Source: Acanthaster planci
Taxonomy: Eukaryota > Echinodermata > Asteroidea > Valvatida > Acanthasteridae
Assembly: GCF_001949145.1 (NCBI RefSeq)
Contig: NW_019091371.1
Location: forward strand, 1,420,229-1,461,850
Direction of reading: 5' to 3'
Length of the DNA: 41,622 bases
This document shows, in pieces, positions 11,098-22,285 of the stretch (the stretch's first letter is position 1; every line of letters begins with the position of its first letter). The notes under the pieces were generated by a model. That model did not search any database, was not told the DNA's origin, and saw nothing but the letters and a program-made list of their open reading frames with translations. A program made the position numbers and the translations under genes.

Positions 11098-13860
11098 TCA
11101 TGAGGACCACTTAGATGCAAAGAACGCACACTGCTGTTTTGAAATGGAGTCAAACTCCATAAACATTGCTTGAAACTACTATCTAATGAGTCGAGCAATA
11201 TTTAGTATGCCCCGTATTTGTTTGCAGTAAAGTACTGTACCATCCATGTAGCCCTTAATGCTGTTGGATTCTTTATTGCAAATTTCACAAGATGTTCTTG
11301 GGCCCCCATAATTCTTACAAAGAAAAGGAGGGATATGGTTTCCTCCAGTAGTGAACTAAGTTGGCATTACAATTCTCAAATTTCAATTATTTGAATCAAG
11401 GTCTATGAATTTCAGATCAAGCTGAATCACTTATGTCAGTTTGTAGTTTTCGTGTTCATCTGCGTAGAATCGTATTACTGGATGTTCCTGTGATTGTCAG
11501 GATTTTTGAGTTAATTAAATGAAAGAGGAAGTTGAAGTCTTTCATAACAGTAACCTTCTTAAAACAGGATAGAAGATATTTTTCATGCAATCAGAAGCAA
11601 ACAAAAAATTTTATTTTAAAGGAAGTGCTCACTAAATGATAATTACACATTGGCTTTAGTAATGCAAAAGTAATTGGGAGTAACTGATTGTAGATTCCTA
11701 AAGCAGTCAAAGTTCTTGAGAATTGTTTAATTATTAAGCCATGTGAACTTCATTTAAAAAAAACCGAAATTTTCTCTGGCATCTGTACCTTGGCAGCATC
11801 ATTGTTACAATTTGTAAAGGGAACATTTCTTGCCTTTTCTTTGGGGGGGGGTCATCAAGTCGCTCTTATTACACTGACAAGTTGTCCCGTAGCATACCCC
11901 CAAATGATTTTACTGGACCCCCAAATGATGGTATACTGCTGTAGTTGTTAACTTTAATTAACTTTAATTTACTCACATGCTATGTGGATGAAATTAAAGT
12001 TTAATGCTTTTAGCATTTGTGAGATGAAAAAACACAACCCTCTTTTTCGAAGCTTTAGGAGGGCATAACAGATTTTTTTTAAGGAAACAAAAATACAAAC
12101 TTCATTCACCCATTTATAGTCGTACGCATTTGATGGGCCTGGTAAGATAATTAAAACATTGAGCATATTTGTGGAATGTCCGTTTGTGAAATTCTCATAA
12201 AACGTTAACTTTTACAAAAACAACAGTACACGCATAGCTGTTGGCCACTTCCTGTTGAACAATTTATGTAGATGAGTACAGGTATCATTTTGCAGCACAC
12301 CCTAGTGTGAATGTAATGATACTAGAGCATTATGAAAGACGTCTATTAAATGGCCTTCCAAACAAAAATGTCATCTGCATAAAAAGGGCCAAAAACAGCA
12401 AAAGAATAGTGTTCTTTATGTCTACAAGGTTTATTTAATGATCCTTATTTATTGACATGGAAAAGATGTTTGAGAAAGGTGCAGAGTTGTCTTCCTTAAA
12501 AAAAAAGAAGAGGTGAATTAGGAATAGTACGATGAAAGTGCAACCTGCAGGACAGTGGATCATTAGCATACTTACCTCGCCTATAGTCTCCTGTACATTC
12601 ATCGCATTGTAATCAGTACTTTAACATTTTTTTCTTTCAGTAAAGACACAGGATGAAAACAGATTGGGGTGTACTCCATGGGTAAATGTGGTGTTTAAGC
12701 TAATGGTATTTTGAGTTGTGATTGGAATTATCTGGATTTTTAAGGTGTTACCATAGAGTGCGAGTTATAACTCATCATTGAAGTCAGCATGAATGTAACT
12801 TTGAGAGCTTTTTGACATATTTTATTTCAGTGTAATGCTTCTGAGATTTTTCTAAACCCTAAGAGCCTCAACTTTGTTTTAAATAGTGGTAACTGAAAGA
12901 ATTGTATGTTAATGTGGGTATGCATATTTCCTCATTGTCAGGGCCCTTGCTCATGCCCTGAGGGGTAAGTACATGATTCCAAGGGGAAATAAATTGGTGC
13001 TCAGTTAATTTTGTGTAAAGATGTTTCATTTCCGGGGTTAATCTGTCAGGTACACAGTCCTAGTGGAACAGATGCCTGTCTCTAAAAAGTGATATATAGA
13101 AAAAGACACTAAGGATAGTCACTAAGGATTTGAGATTACAAGACAGGGAAGTTGTACCAAGGCAACCCATGATTGGCTTGAATGTTATTTGTACAGCTGT
13201 GATAAGTGGGATATTAAATGATAACTTCCCATGTGTAGTTTTGTATAAAACAAAAACAGGAAAAAATACAACTATTAAAATATATAAATTGTATTTGTGT
13301 CAATTTTGTGGCCAAATTACGGTCACAGATATTTATGCTTGAAAAATTTTCACAAATTTTGTATATCTATCTTGTAATAAATTCCGCACACACAAACGGC
13401 TTGATTCCCACAATTTCAACTTTGTGTGTGACCACATTATTGCAACTATTTATAACTTCGAATGCCACTTGCTTTTCAAATTTCCTGTTGGGGAAGTCCA
13501 AGCATGCAATGTTTCCTTCTTTGCTTGATGACTTGTTTAATATCAATGTGCAAGAATTTTGTTTAGTTTTTGTCCAGCTTTTTGTACGTATGAGACAATA
13601 CAAGGGGTTATTTGGACCCCTGATGTATCTGTATAATTGAAGTAATCCAGTTTAGAAAGCTTGGTGAACATTTTCGAGGAAAACCAAGTTATGCATTTAA
13701 GTTGAAGAGAAATGGATGTAAAGTGATCACCCATTTGTCTTGCTTGGACTGTAGTTTCTTCATAACGGTAGTTTTTCTAGAGCATTAGGCTTATCCAATG
13801 TAAAGTGTCCTGAAAATGGTTTATATACAAGTGTCTATGAAATAAATTGTAAATACAGAA
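11098..13860 (+). other. ARID1: Probable ARID1 3' untranslated region
   Basis: Downstream of the ARID1 stop is AT-rich sequence without a convincing frame. Plus-strand AATAAA hexamers occur at 12988-12993, 13376-13381 and 13841-13846. The last is the most distal before the sequence character changes, so a 3'UTR of up to about 2.75 kb is plausible, with nearer alternatives. Where cleavage really occurs cannot be read from sequence alone. Confidence 0.5.
13841..13846 (+). terminator. Candidate distal poly(A) signal of ARID1
   Basis: This is an AATAAA hexamer about 2.75 kb after the ARID1 stop, followed within 60 bp by TGTTGACATGTGTTGG, a GT-rich stretch of the kind found downstream of cleavage sites. 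Other AATAAA copies are at 12988 and 13376. Confidence 0.4.
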
Positions 13861-14597
13861 CATGAATCCTGATCATATGTTGACATGTGTTGGTCTTCAG
13901 GTGTCTACAGCTTAGACAATAGTAAAGTAAGTCATGTAAACTGACTCGGAATAATCTAAATGTAGCTGTATATGTACATTTACGTGAAATTAATATTTTC
14001 AGTATTTTTTTCATTAGAATGACCTATGAGATTGGGTTTAGTGCAACATGGTAAAGATGTAAGTCGAAGTAGAACGGAGATCCGACAGATCCGAGTAAAA
14101 ATCCGAATCTGATCCGAATATAACAGCCTTGGCACTTTGTAAAGACCTACACATTATTGTCGACGAATTTTAGTTTATAAATGAGACGTCAACGGGAAAT
14201 ACTTTCCAGCAGGGTTGAATAGTGTTCTGTATAAGGCACTATTTTGCCATAGGCAGCAGCTCGAATCTCATTTTGCTAATAAGTGATGGAGCCTTTCATA
14301 TTTAGGCTAACCTCCCCTAAGGTATGTGCTAATGTACTAGCTATTTGAAGCTTTCCGAAGTTACGAGATTCAACGAGAGACAGTAATCCATTGTTGGTCT
14401 ACCTCGGAACAAACGAAGCTTGCTTGATGGGCTCTAACACGTCTTGTGGACTTGCACAGGTTATGTGTTTCTCCCTCTGAAAGACGAATTTTAATTTTAG
14501 ATGCATCGGGGGTCTGGGCTATCTGCTAGAAAAAAAATAGAAACATTCACAGAAATCACCTTGAAAATCCACCTGGACACACACTGTCCATACCCGG
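13861..14597. other. Intergenic sequence before the gap
   Basis: No gene seen. Around 14078-14120 the motif ATCCGA recurs four times (GATCCGACAGATCCGAG, then AATCCGAATCTGATCCGAA), which looks like a remnant of a simple or transposon-derived repeat. Confidence 0.5.
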
Positions 14598-15405
14598 NNN
14601 NNNNNNNNNNNNNNNNNNNNNNNNNNNNNNNNNNNNNNNNNNNNNNNNNNNNNNNNNNNNNNNNNNNNNNNNNNNNNNNNNNNNNNNNNNNNNNNNNNNN
14701 NNNNNNNNNNNNNNNNNNNNNNNNNNNNNNNNNNNNNNNNNNNNNNNNNNNNNNNNNNNNNNNNNNNNNNNNNNNNNNNNNNNNNNNNNNNNNNNNNNNN
14801 NNNNNNNNNNNNNNNNNNNNNNNNNNNNNNNNNNNNNNNNNNNNNNNNNNNNNNNNNNNNNNNNNNNNNNNNNNNNNNNNNNNNNNNNNNNNNNNNNNNN
14901 NNNNNNNNNNNNNNNNNNNNNNNNNNNNNNNNNNNNNNNNNNNNNNNNNNNNNNNNNNNNNNNNNNNNNNNNNNNNNNNNNNNNNNNNNNNNNNNNNNNN
15001 NNNNNNNNNNNNNNNNNNNNNNNNNNNNNNNNNNNNNNNNNNNNNNNNNNNNNNNNNNNNNNNNNNNNNNNNNNNNNNNNNNNNNNNNNNNNNNNNNNNN
15101 NNNNNNNNNNNNNNNNNNNNNNNNNNNNNNNNNNNNNNNNNNNNNNNNNNNNNNNNNNNNNNNNNNNNNNNNNNNNNNNNNNNNNNNNNNNNNNNNNNNN
15201 NNNNNNNNNNNNNNNNNNNNNNNNNNNNNNNNNNNNNNNNNNNNNNNNNNNNNNNNNNNNNNNNNNNNNNNNNNNNNNNNNNNNNNNNNNNNNNNNNNNN
15301 NNNNNNNNNNNNNNNNNNNNNNNNNNNNNNNNNNNNNNNNNNNNNNNNNNNNNNNNNNNNNNNNNNNNNNNNNNNNNNNNNNNNNNNNNNNNNNNNNNNN
15401 NNNNN
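14598..15405. other. Assembly gap (808 N)
   Basis: The sequence is undetermined here. Open frames that span it are artefacts. The gap ends just 16 bp before a TATA box, so any proximal promoter of the following exon is missing. Confidence 0.99.
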
Positions 15406-15421
15406 GGTGGGAGTGGGAGTG

Positions 15422-15429
15422 TATATAAA
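15422..15429 (+). promoter_or_regulatory. TATA box of an orphan promoter
   Basis: A TATATAAA consensus lies about 225 bp upstream of a strong splice donor. A start near 15450-15455 would be at the usual spacing. The upstream promoter is hidden by the gap. It could equally be the internal promoter or LTR-like end of a mobile element. Confidence 0.4.
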
Positions 15430-15452
15430 CTGTCCACAAGACACATCCACAG

Positions 15453-15646
15453 CTTAGCGATCGTGTGCTGTTTTATATCTCCACTTCTAAGCGTTCACCT
15501 GCATCACTTTGCAGTCGTTTGCCGGCTCCGATCATCCCCTGACTCTGATTTTCTCAGTTAATTCGAGGTGTTGTCTGGGTCATCTTCCTGGAAGAACATT
15601 GATACTTCAGTGACTTCAATCACCACTATGTCCATCCAAGCGTGAG
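15453..15646 (+). other. Candidate first exon, mostly non-coding
   Basis: The segment between the TATA box and a consensus donor GTAAGT (15647-15652) has higher GC than its surroundings. One ATG at 15628 opens MSIQA and stops at 15643-15645, two bases before the donor. A second possible donor, GTGAGG, at 15642 would skip that stop and keep the frame open. It therefore looks like a 5' untranslated exon or the first few codons of an unidentified plus-strand transcript. No downstream coding exon for it was recognised before 28 kb. Confidence 0.35.
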
Positions 15647-15652
15647 GTAAGT

Positions 15653-16720
15653 ACCTTTCATGCAATCATTGCCTCGCCTAACTGCATGTAACTATAAGTA
15701 CCGGTAGATGATTCAAGGCCCAACTTACAAAGCAGACCACACACTCAACTTTAGGTTCTTGTCAAGAACGATGATACACTTGCCAAGTCGTGCAGCCTTA
15801 CCCAACCTGCTTTCGACAGTAGGTCATTCCATTATTTTACAGCGTCTCACTGATGACTTATCTGGACAGTGCTGTTGTTTATCCCACACATTTTCAAAAT
15901 TGTTTCATTCAAATTCATAAATGCATTTCACAGGTGGAGGTCTACTTATTTCTTGCATGAAATCGAAAGTATCATTTGCCTACGTGTAGCTTGTTGAAGG
16001 GAAGTATTCGAAAGCCTGCCAATCCAATACACTGGTTTCGTTCATACTCGGGCACTAGTTCACAACCATTAATTTAATACTGACGATATGTAGAAATGGA
16101 AGACCACCAGTCTTGCGCATATAACCGTGATTTTGAAAAGTATGGGAAAAACGATGGATACCAGTGCGTTCATTGCGCGTGACGCACTTACATTGCCTGT
16201 ATTTCTGTATACTGTACATGTGCACTCAAAATGCGTTCACTTTTTTGCTCTTCAGTGCTGCTATCTGTTCTTTTTAAATGTTGCAATCATATCCTTTTAA
16301 ATCTGCATGGGCCAGATTAAGTACGTAAAGGATTTTTTCCCACAATCGAAAAATGGCATGAGCACTTCACGTCTACTCCAGCTCATCTGGATTTGCAATA
16401 TTTTTCAATCAGTTCCAGCAACTCTGATACCTTCAAACTCCAAGGTTTCAACAGTGCAAGGAACCTTTGACTACACACTGCAACACCGATCAATTGAACG
16501 CCAACTACTGGGGACAATAGAGTACCAGAATGAGTGCATTCTTAATCAAATGAGTTGCACAATGGACTTAAGCTCAGGACTCCCTGCTGTCCACAAGTAC
16601 AGTGCTAAAGTCCTACACAACCTAAGAACTTATGTTACTGATAGAGTTTGTCCTTTTTGGGAGACTGTCTGTCTGTGTCTTCAGTTTCTTAAACTCAACA
16701 AGATTTTTGTGCTGTACATT
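15653..16720. other. Unassigned sequence between orphan exon and LINE
   Basis: No recognised gene. A plus frame at 16307-16831 (174 residues) has no domain I know. It runs into the decayed LINE at its end, so it may be LINE 5' region rather than a host gene. Confidence 0.4.
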
Positions 16721-16829
16721 TATTTCCACCAGTCAAATCCAGAAGACGCACATGAAGGGGTTGTAGAGCTGGTAAGACTAGACATTTGCAGGATCTTCAC
16801 ACAACAAAGATGTCAAATTCTGTGTTCTT

Positions 16830-17612
16830 AACTTTAGATCTGTGCGAACAAAACTAAAGACTTCGTAGACTTTGTAATCCAGAATAATTTTGATATTGGG
16901 GCTCGGTGAATCCTGGATGGATCAAGACAGAGGATACTCCTCCTGGTTACTCATTTCTGCATGTGCCAAGACCTGGTTCTAAACGAGGGGTGGTGTAATT
17001 CTCGTCTACAAGTCGGGATTTATCGTTCAGATCCAAAACACTGACCAAAGTTTGCATCTTTTGAAGCACTAACTGTCAATGTAGTCAGACAATCAACTTC
17101 ACTCTCCTTGATAATTGTATACCGCCCGCAACCCAAATCGACAGGATGTTCCTTCCATGTGTTTATGCAGGAATTCTCCTATCTTGTAGATCATCATTTG
17201 CTGAGAGCGGCACCCATTGTGATAACCGGCAACTTCAATATTCAGTTGATTCTGCACTGGATGTCTCAACCCAATCTTTTCTGTCATTTTTGTCAGCCAG
17301 TGGACGTCAACAACATGTGGATGTCCCTACACACCAACATGGACATACACTCGATTTGTTCATCACTCATGTATCAGATTCTCCCATTTTTACTGATCTC
17401 AGGTTATTGACGGGATGAGCGACCATAGCGCAGTGATCTGTAAACTTTTGCTGAATACACCACCGGCTTCAACTAAGACAATCACTGTACGGAATTTTCG
17501 AAGCATCGGTCTCGACTCGTTCTGTTCTGACATTGCCAAAGCTGACTTCGAATCTTTACCTGATGACGATGTTAATAGGCTAGCAGAACACTACACAGAT
17601 GTGCTCCGCTGA
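16830..17612 (+). pseudogene. LINE endonuclease domain remnant
   Basis: This remnant holds endonuclease-exonuclease-phosphatase family motifs in three reading frames. Conserved pieces are the ITGNFNI strand (the D of the usual GDFN is lost), GHTLDLFITHVSDSP and the C-terminal MSDHSAVICKL, where SDH is the active-site motif. Frame changes near 16910, 17000-17100 and 17400, and a stop at 17610, show it is not translated as one protein. Confidence 0.8.
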
Positions 17613-18199
17613 ATACTCGACTTACACGCCCCAGCAAAGACTCGGTCTGTTCGTTGGTTTTCGTCATGGTATAATCCTCAAATCTATGAGGAGAAAAGGA
17701 AGCGTTGGAGATTGGAACATCAACAGGGATGAACGCACTTAGAAATTGATCGTCAGCGCTACACTCAAAAGAAACAGAGGGTAAAGGCGTTGAATCATAA
17801 AGCAAACTGCAACTACTTCAGTGATCTATTTGTCGAGCCTGCGAAAAATCAAAAGCGAATCTTCCAAATAATAGATGAACTTCTTCACCGAAGTCAAGAG
17901 TCGCCACTTCTAGATGCTACGTCTGATGTGACTCTTGCCAATCTGTTCAGGCAAATCGTACTTGTTTCAACGTAGTTGATGACTGGTCATATGAAGAACC
18001 TTCAACAGCACTTCACCGTTTATCATCATTTACTCCAGCAACGTAGGAGGAGGTTCTCACTATTATACGCAATGCCCCAACTTCATCATGTCAGCTGGTT
18101 CCAATTTTTACCACACTCCTTAAGAAATGCACCAGTGTGATAGTACCTCGCACAACAAAGATAGTCAATACGTGTATTTTGTTAAATGGGGTTTTCCCG

Positions 18200-19590
18200 G
18201 ACAACTTAAAAATTGCCCACATTCGTCCTCTTCTGAAAAAGGAGACACTGGACCGGAACGAGTTTAAGAACTACAGACCGGTGTCTAACTTGCCATTTCT
18301 CGGCAAACTCTAGAACGTGTAGTTCTCGCACTGCTTGTTCCATTTTTGAAACGGCATGACCTTTGTGAGAAGTACCAGTTAGCCTACCGTGCTTTTCATA
18401 GCACTGAAACCTCACTTCTCAAAGTAAAGACTGATATTTTGAACGCCATAGATTATGGATAGATAGTGTTGCTGGTCCTACTTGATCTATCGGCAGCGTT
18501 TGACACTGTGGACCACTATACTCTACGTCATCGTCTAGAGCATAGATTTGGTATCACTGCGGTTGCCCTGAACTGGTTCAAATCATTTTTAACAATAAGA
18601 TCTTAAGCAGTCCGCATCAACAAAGACATCTCCGATGAAGTGCGGATAACCCCAAGGTTCATGTCTTGGGCCTGGATTATTCCCAATCTATACTTCACCT
18701 TGGGGACATCATTCGTCGTCATAATCTGCTTTACCACCTATACGCAGATGACACTCAGATTTATGTACCAGTGAAACCTGCACAGGCCGAAGTTAACTTC
18801 ACGCAAGCTTTGGAAAGTGGAAGAATGCATTGGCGAAATTGGAACGTGGATGAATCAAAATTTCTTCAAATTGAACACTACAAAAACTCAGTTCATAATT
18901 CTGGGATCTAATCAACAAATCAGGAAAGTGTCTATTCATCATTACAGAGTTGGCAATGCGCGCTTCTACTAATGTTCGTGACTTGGGTGTGATGTTCGAT
19001 TCGGCCATGAAAATAGACTGTCAGGTGACGGCAATATCTAAGGCTGCGTTCATCTCAATTAGGAACATTGGAAGAATACGGGATCATCTGACAAGGGGAG
19101 CTGCCGAAACCATTGTTCATGCTTTCATCACATCCAAATTGGATTCATGCAACTCACTCCTCTATGGAATCAATAATCAACTCCTCTCTCGTCTTCAAAG
19201 AATACAAAATGTTGCAGCACGAATGATCACACGTACAAGGAAAACAGACCACATCACACCTTTGTTAGCCGACCTGCACTGGCTTCCCATCCAACAACGA
19301 GTCCAGTACAAACTGTGTCTCATCATCTTTAAGATCTTACAGGGTGATGCTCCAGCTTATTTGGGTGATCTTGTCCAGTTCTATGCTCCAGGTTATCGGG
19401 GTTTGCGGTCATCCAAAAGCAATCTACTCAAGGAAACTATGGCTCATTATCGTTGGGGGGGGGAGAAGCTTTCATATTCCAGCACCCAAATTTTGGAACT
19501 CTTTACCGGAATTTGTGAGACTATCGAAATCACTTGACACATTCAAGGACAAATTAAAATCATATTTGCATAAACAGGCGTTTGGTTAAT
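18200..19590 (+). pseudogene. LINE reverse transcriptase and C-terminal remnant
   Basis: This remnant starts at the PVSNLP block and runs through [12 protein letters not shown] (palm motif A, with the catalytic aspartate kept), a disrupted GVPQGS block near 18640-18670, and YADD (motif C, intact). The C-terminal segment 18950-19537 is open for 195 residues and then shifts frame at a run of G at 19454-19461. The correct continuation lies in another frame to 19589. Confidence 0.85.
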
Positions 19591-19665
19591 ATTCCTCAAC
19601 TTATCATTTATTGGATGTCTTTGCTTATTAGCGCCGTTCGCAGCGGATACTGGCGCTCTATGTTC

Positions 19666-19686
19666 ATTATTATTATTATTATTATT
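19666..19686 (+). repeat. (ATT)7 LINE tail
   Basis: Seven ATT units form the 3' end of the CR1/L2-group LINE. CR1/L2 elements end in short simple repeats rather than poly(A). Confidence 0.85.
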
Positions 19687-19690
19687 TACC

Positions 19691-20477
19691 GAGAGTAATA
19701 GGGACCGTGTTGAGGTTTTTTAAGGTATTGAGGTATTTTTAACCAGGTATTGTAAGAGTTTGACCACAAAGAAAAATTACCGCAGAAGCTATCACTCCGG
19801 TAGTTGTAGGTACTTTTCTTCATTGTGAATATCTAAAGGTGAGCAAGTGCTGCTGGGGTTGGTGGCGGTGGGGTTGTTTGTGATGTGGTTAAAATCGGTG
19901 TTTAGAGTTTCAAAATCACCGTCATTTTTTGGCTCTGAGACGTTTTGTGAGTTTAGCGTCCGTTGCTATCCCGTTTGCATTCTAGAGGTCGCAATTAGTA
20001 AGTTGTTGCATGGTTGTTGTATCCCTCAAACGTTCTGATTCTCAGATCCATGTCTGAAGGTATCAGATACAACCTCGGTCTCACCACAAAATTCAAAGGA
20101 GTTTATCAGATACAACCTCGGTCTCACCACAAAAATCAAAGGAGTTTTGGCGTACTGTATGGAATCTTGAAACTGGTTAATGCTCTGTTCAAGGTCGGGT
20201 TCTGAGTTAAAGTTGTGTACACCATTGGTAACATCCCGAAAATTGGACTACCGTATATAATCTCACTTGAAAGAAAGTACATAACACTCTCAATCAGTCT
20301 GTACAATATTTCCACCCAATTTTTTCAAGACCGCTGCGAGCCTTTTGCTCCTCCTTACTGTGCACCCTTAAAAAAGGGTGCAACGAGGCTAGATGAATCT
20401 CAAGATTTTTTTATCGACACGCTAAAGGGGCCACTTTTTTGTCGACCCACCAACAAGAAGCCTCAGAGAGGCCCTTT
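19691..20477. other. Intergenic sequence with small repeats
   Basis: No gene recognised. It contains a 43-bp tandem duplication (20061-20146) and a 9-bp-stem hairpin (20361-20382: TGCACCCTT, loop AAAA, AAGGGTGCA). Confidence 0.5.
20061..20146. repeat. 43-bp tandem duplication, two copies
   Basis: Copies 20061-20103 and 20104-20146 both begin TATCAGATACAACCTCGGTC and differ at one base in their last 20 bp. The near identity indicates a recent duplication. Confidence 0.9.
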
Positions 20478-21062
20478 CCTTGTTGCATTTTTTTATGCCT
20501 AAACGTCGCCCCTTCCGTCGTCCGTCGGATCGTACTGTCGTGCGTCGCGTCGTACGTCATGTCGTGTATTGTGTCGCCTGAAGCACGACGCGACGCACGA
20601 CACGACGCGACGCTGTCGCCCTTTGCTTCATGGTGTTTATAGAGGGCGCCTTTACTGTTTTCTTTCATTTCCTTCCCCCGGCCCGTGCTTGCACAGTACA
20701 GGCCTTCATTCTGTTGTTTTTTTTCTTGGATTCTTTCTAACTTTGTGTTTTCATTAAGAGTGAGTTGTTGAAGAAAACTCTTTTTCCTTTTTTTTTTTAA
20801 ATCAAATGTAATCAGAAAGAGCTTTGGACTAACCAGCATTGTCTTCAGGAAATATATAACATTAACGTCAGCCACAACAATGTTTTAGCTTTTCCTGATC
20901 TAATTCTGATTTTTCTAATAATTATTGTAAATCCATTCTAAGATACAATACATCAATCATTATTACATGCTTGCAAAATGCAACATTCGGATCTGATGAG
21001 AAATTAAGCGCAACGCCAAACAGGGAGGAAGAAAAGACACCGTCACAATGGTAGTAGGATCT
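20478..21062. repeat. Foldback-like unit, copy 1
   Basis: It begins CCTTGTTGCATTTTTTT and ends AGTAGGATCT. It is repeated almost base for base at 21089-21691, offset 611 bp at its start. Differences are a few substitutions, an 8-bp CGACG-type indel and a 14-bp insertion near the GTACA of the second copy. Its first 372 bp are present again in reverse at 22286-22658. Confidence 0.85.
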
Positions 21063-21063
21063 G

Positions 21064-21064
21064 N
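21064..21064. other. Single ambiguous base at duplication junction
   Basis: A lone N sits two bases after the end of repeat copy 1. Together with the near-identical adjacent copies it points to a join made by the assembler. Confidence 0.7.
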
Positions 21065-21088
21065 CCTTGTGTAATTTAAGAGGTTACA

Positions 21089-21691
21089 CCTTGTTGCATT
21101 TTTTTATGCCTAAACGTCGCCCCTTCCGTCGTCCGTCGGATCGTACTGTCGTGCGTCGCGTCGTACGTCATGTCGTGTATTGTGTCGCCTGAAGCACGAC
21201 GCGACGCACGACACGACGCACGACGCGACGCTGTCGCCCTTTGCTTCATGGTGTTTATAGAGGGCGCCTTTACTGTTTTCTTTCATTTCCTTCCCCCGGC
21301 CCGTGCTTGCACAGTACATGCCATAGGTACCAGGCCTTCATTCTGTTGTTTTTTTTTCTTGGATTCTTTCTAACTTTGTGTTTTCATTAAGAGTGAGTTG
21401 TTGAAGAAAACTCTTTTTCCTTTTTTTAAATCAAATGTAATCAGAAAGAGCTTTGGACTAACCAGCATTGTCTTCAGGAAATATATAACATTAACGTCAG
21501 CCACAACAATGTTTTAGCTTTTCCTGATCTAATTCTGATTTTTCTAATAATTATTGTAAATCCATTCTAAGATACAATACATCAATCATTATTACATGCT
21601 TGCAAAATGCAACATTCGGATCTGATGAGAAATTAAGCGCAACGCCAAACAGAGAGGAAGAAAAGACACCGTCACAATGATAGTAGGATCT
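21089..21691. repeat. Foldback-like unit, copy 2
   Basis: This is the second, near-identical direct copy of 20478-21062. Its left part (21089 to about 21480) pairs with the inverted arm at 22286-22658 around an internal segment of about 0.8 kb. Confidence 0.85.
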
Positions 21692-22285
21692 ACAGTGTTT
21701 TATTAAGAAACAAGGACTAATATCATTGAAAGTGTGATGCTGATGAAGTTAACAAGGAAGACTAAACTGAAGGAAGACTGAAGACTGAATATTCTGAGGG
21801 TAATAATATAGTGCAGGCTGGGTGGTAACTACCTAAGCCCGTGGTCAAACTTGCGGTCGTACAATTGTAGACAAATTGTCTGGAGGAGTGGGAGAACTAC
21901 TTGCAAACTGTTGGCATGGACCACAGAGAAATATTTATAAGGTGACAAATCTACCACAAATCTTCATCAACGGTCTTAAAAAGAAATTGGACGGACATTC
22001 GAACAAAGATCAGCCGGGTAAATTAAAAAGTGACGAATTCTTGGCTTACACTTATTATGTGAGAGCACCTATTTACGCAAATTTTCTTTCTGCTCGTTTT
22101 CATTTTTTTTCTCGATAAAACATGACAAAAACTAATTCAATTTGATGAATGGATGAAACCCCCCCCCCCACACACAAAAAAAATTCAACGCCTGCAGCTC
22201 AGGGCATGTATTTTGCAAGCGCGATGGACGGAAATGAGAGAAAACAAAAGAAATCATTGGCTGGGAAATTAAGGAGTGATGAATT
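21692..22285. other. Interior of the foldback-like unit
   Basis: Sequence between copy 2 and the inverted arm. Frames at 21876-22118 and 22149-22397 are lysine-rich or low in complexity and show no transposase or other domain I recognise. There is a C9 run at 22161 followed by CACACA. Confidence 0.5.

Larger units (their letters stand above)
16720..19690 (+). mobile_element. Decayed non-LTR retrotransposon, CR1/L2 group
   Basis: This is a LINE with its coding sequence broken by many stops and frameshifts. In order there are pieces of an apurinic endonuclease (NKTKDFVDFVIQNNFDI near 16850; PIVITGNFNI near 17210, the TGDFN motif with D changed to N; SDHSAVICKL near 17420), then reverse transcriptase (FKNYRPVSNLPFLGK near 18270; [20 protein letters not shown] near 18480; YADDTQIYV with the catalytic YADD at 18741-18752), then the C-terminal region (KLDSCNSLLYGINNQLLSRL near 19140; HWLPIQQRVQYKL near 19280). 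These are CR1/L2-group hallmarks. It ends with a short hairpin (AGCGCC...GGCGCT) and (ATT)7, the usual tail of this group. It is inactive. Confidence 0.92.

Noticed and set aside
14497-15457. Four long open frames of about 300 residues on both strands
   Set aside because: They consist almost wholly of N from the assembly gap.
16307-16831. 174-residue plus frame as a host gene
   Set aside because: No domain recognised, and its 3' part overlaps decayed LINE sequence, so it is more likely LINE 5' region or chance.
20411-20875. 154-residue minus frame rich in R, D, T and S, with partners at 21110-21373 and 22377-22622
   Set aside because: They are translations of the CGACG repeats in the foldback arms and appear in several frames at each copy.
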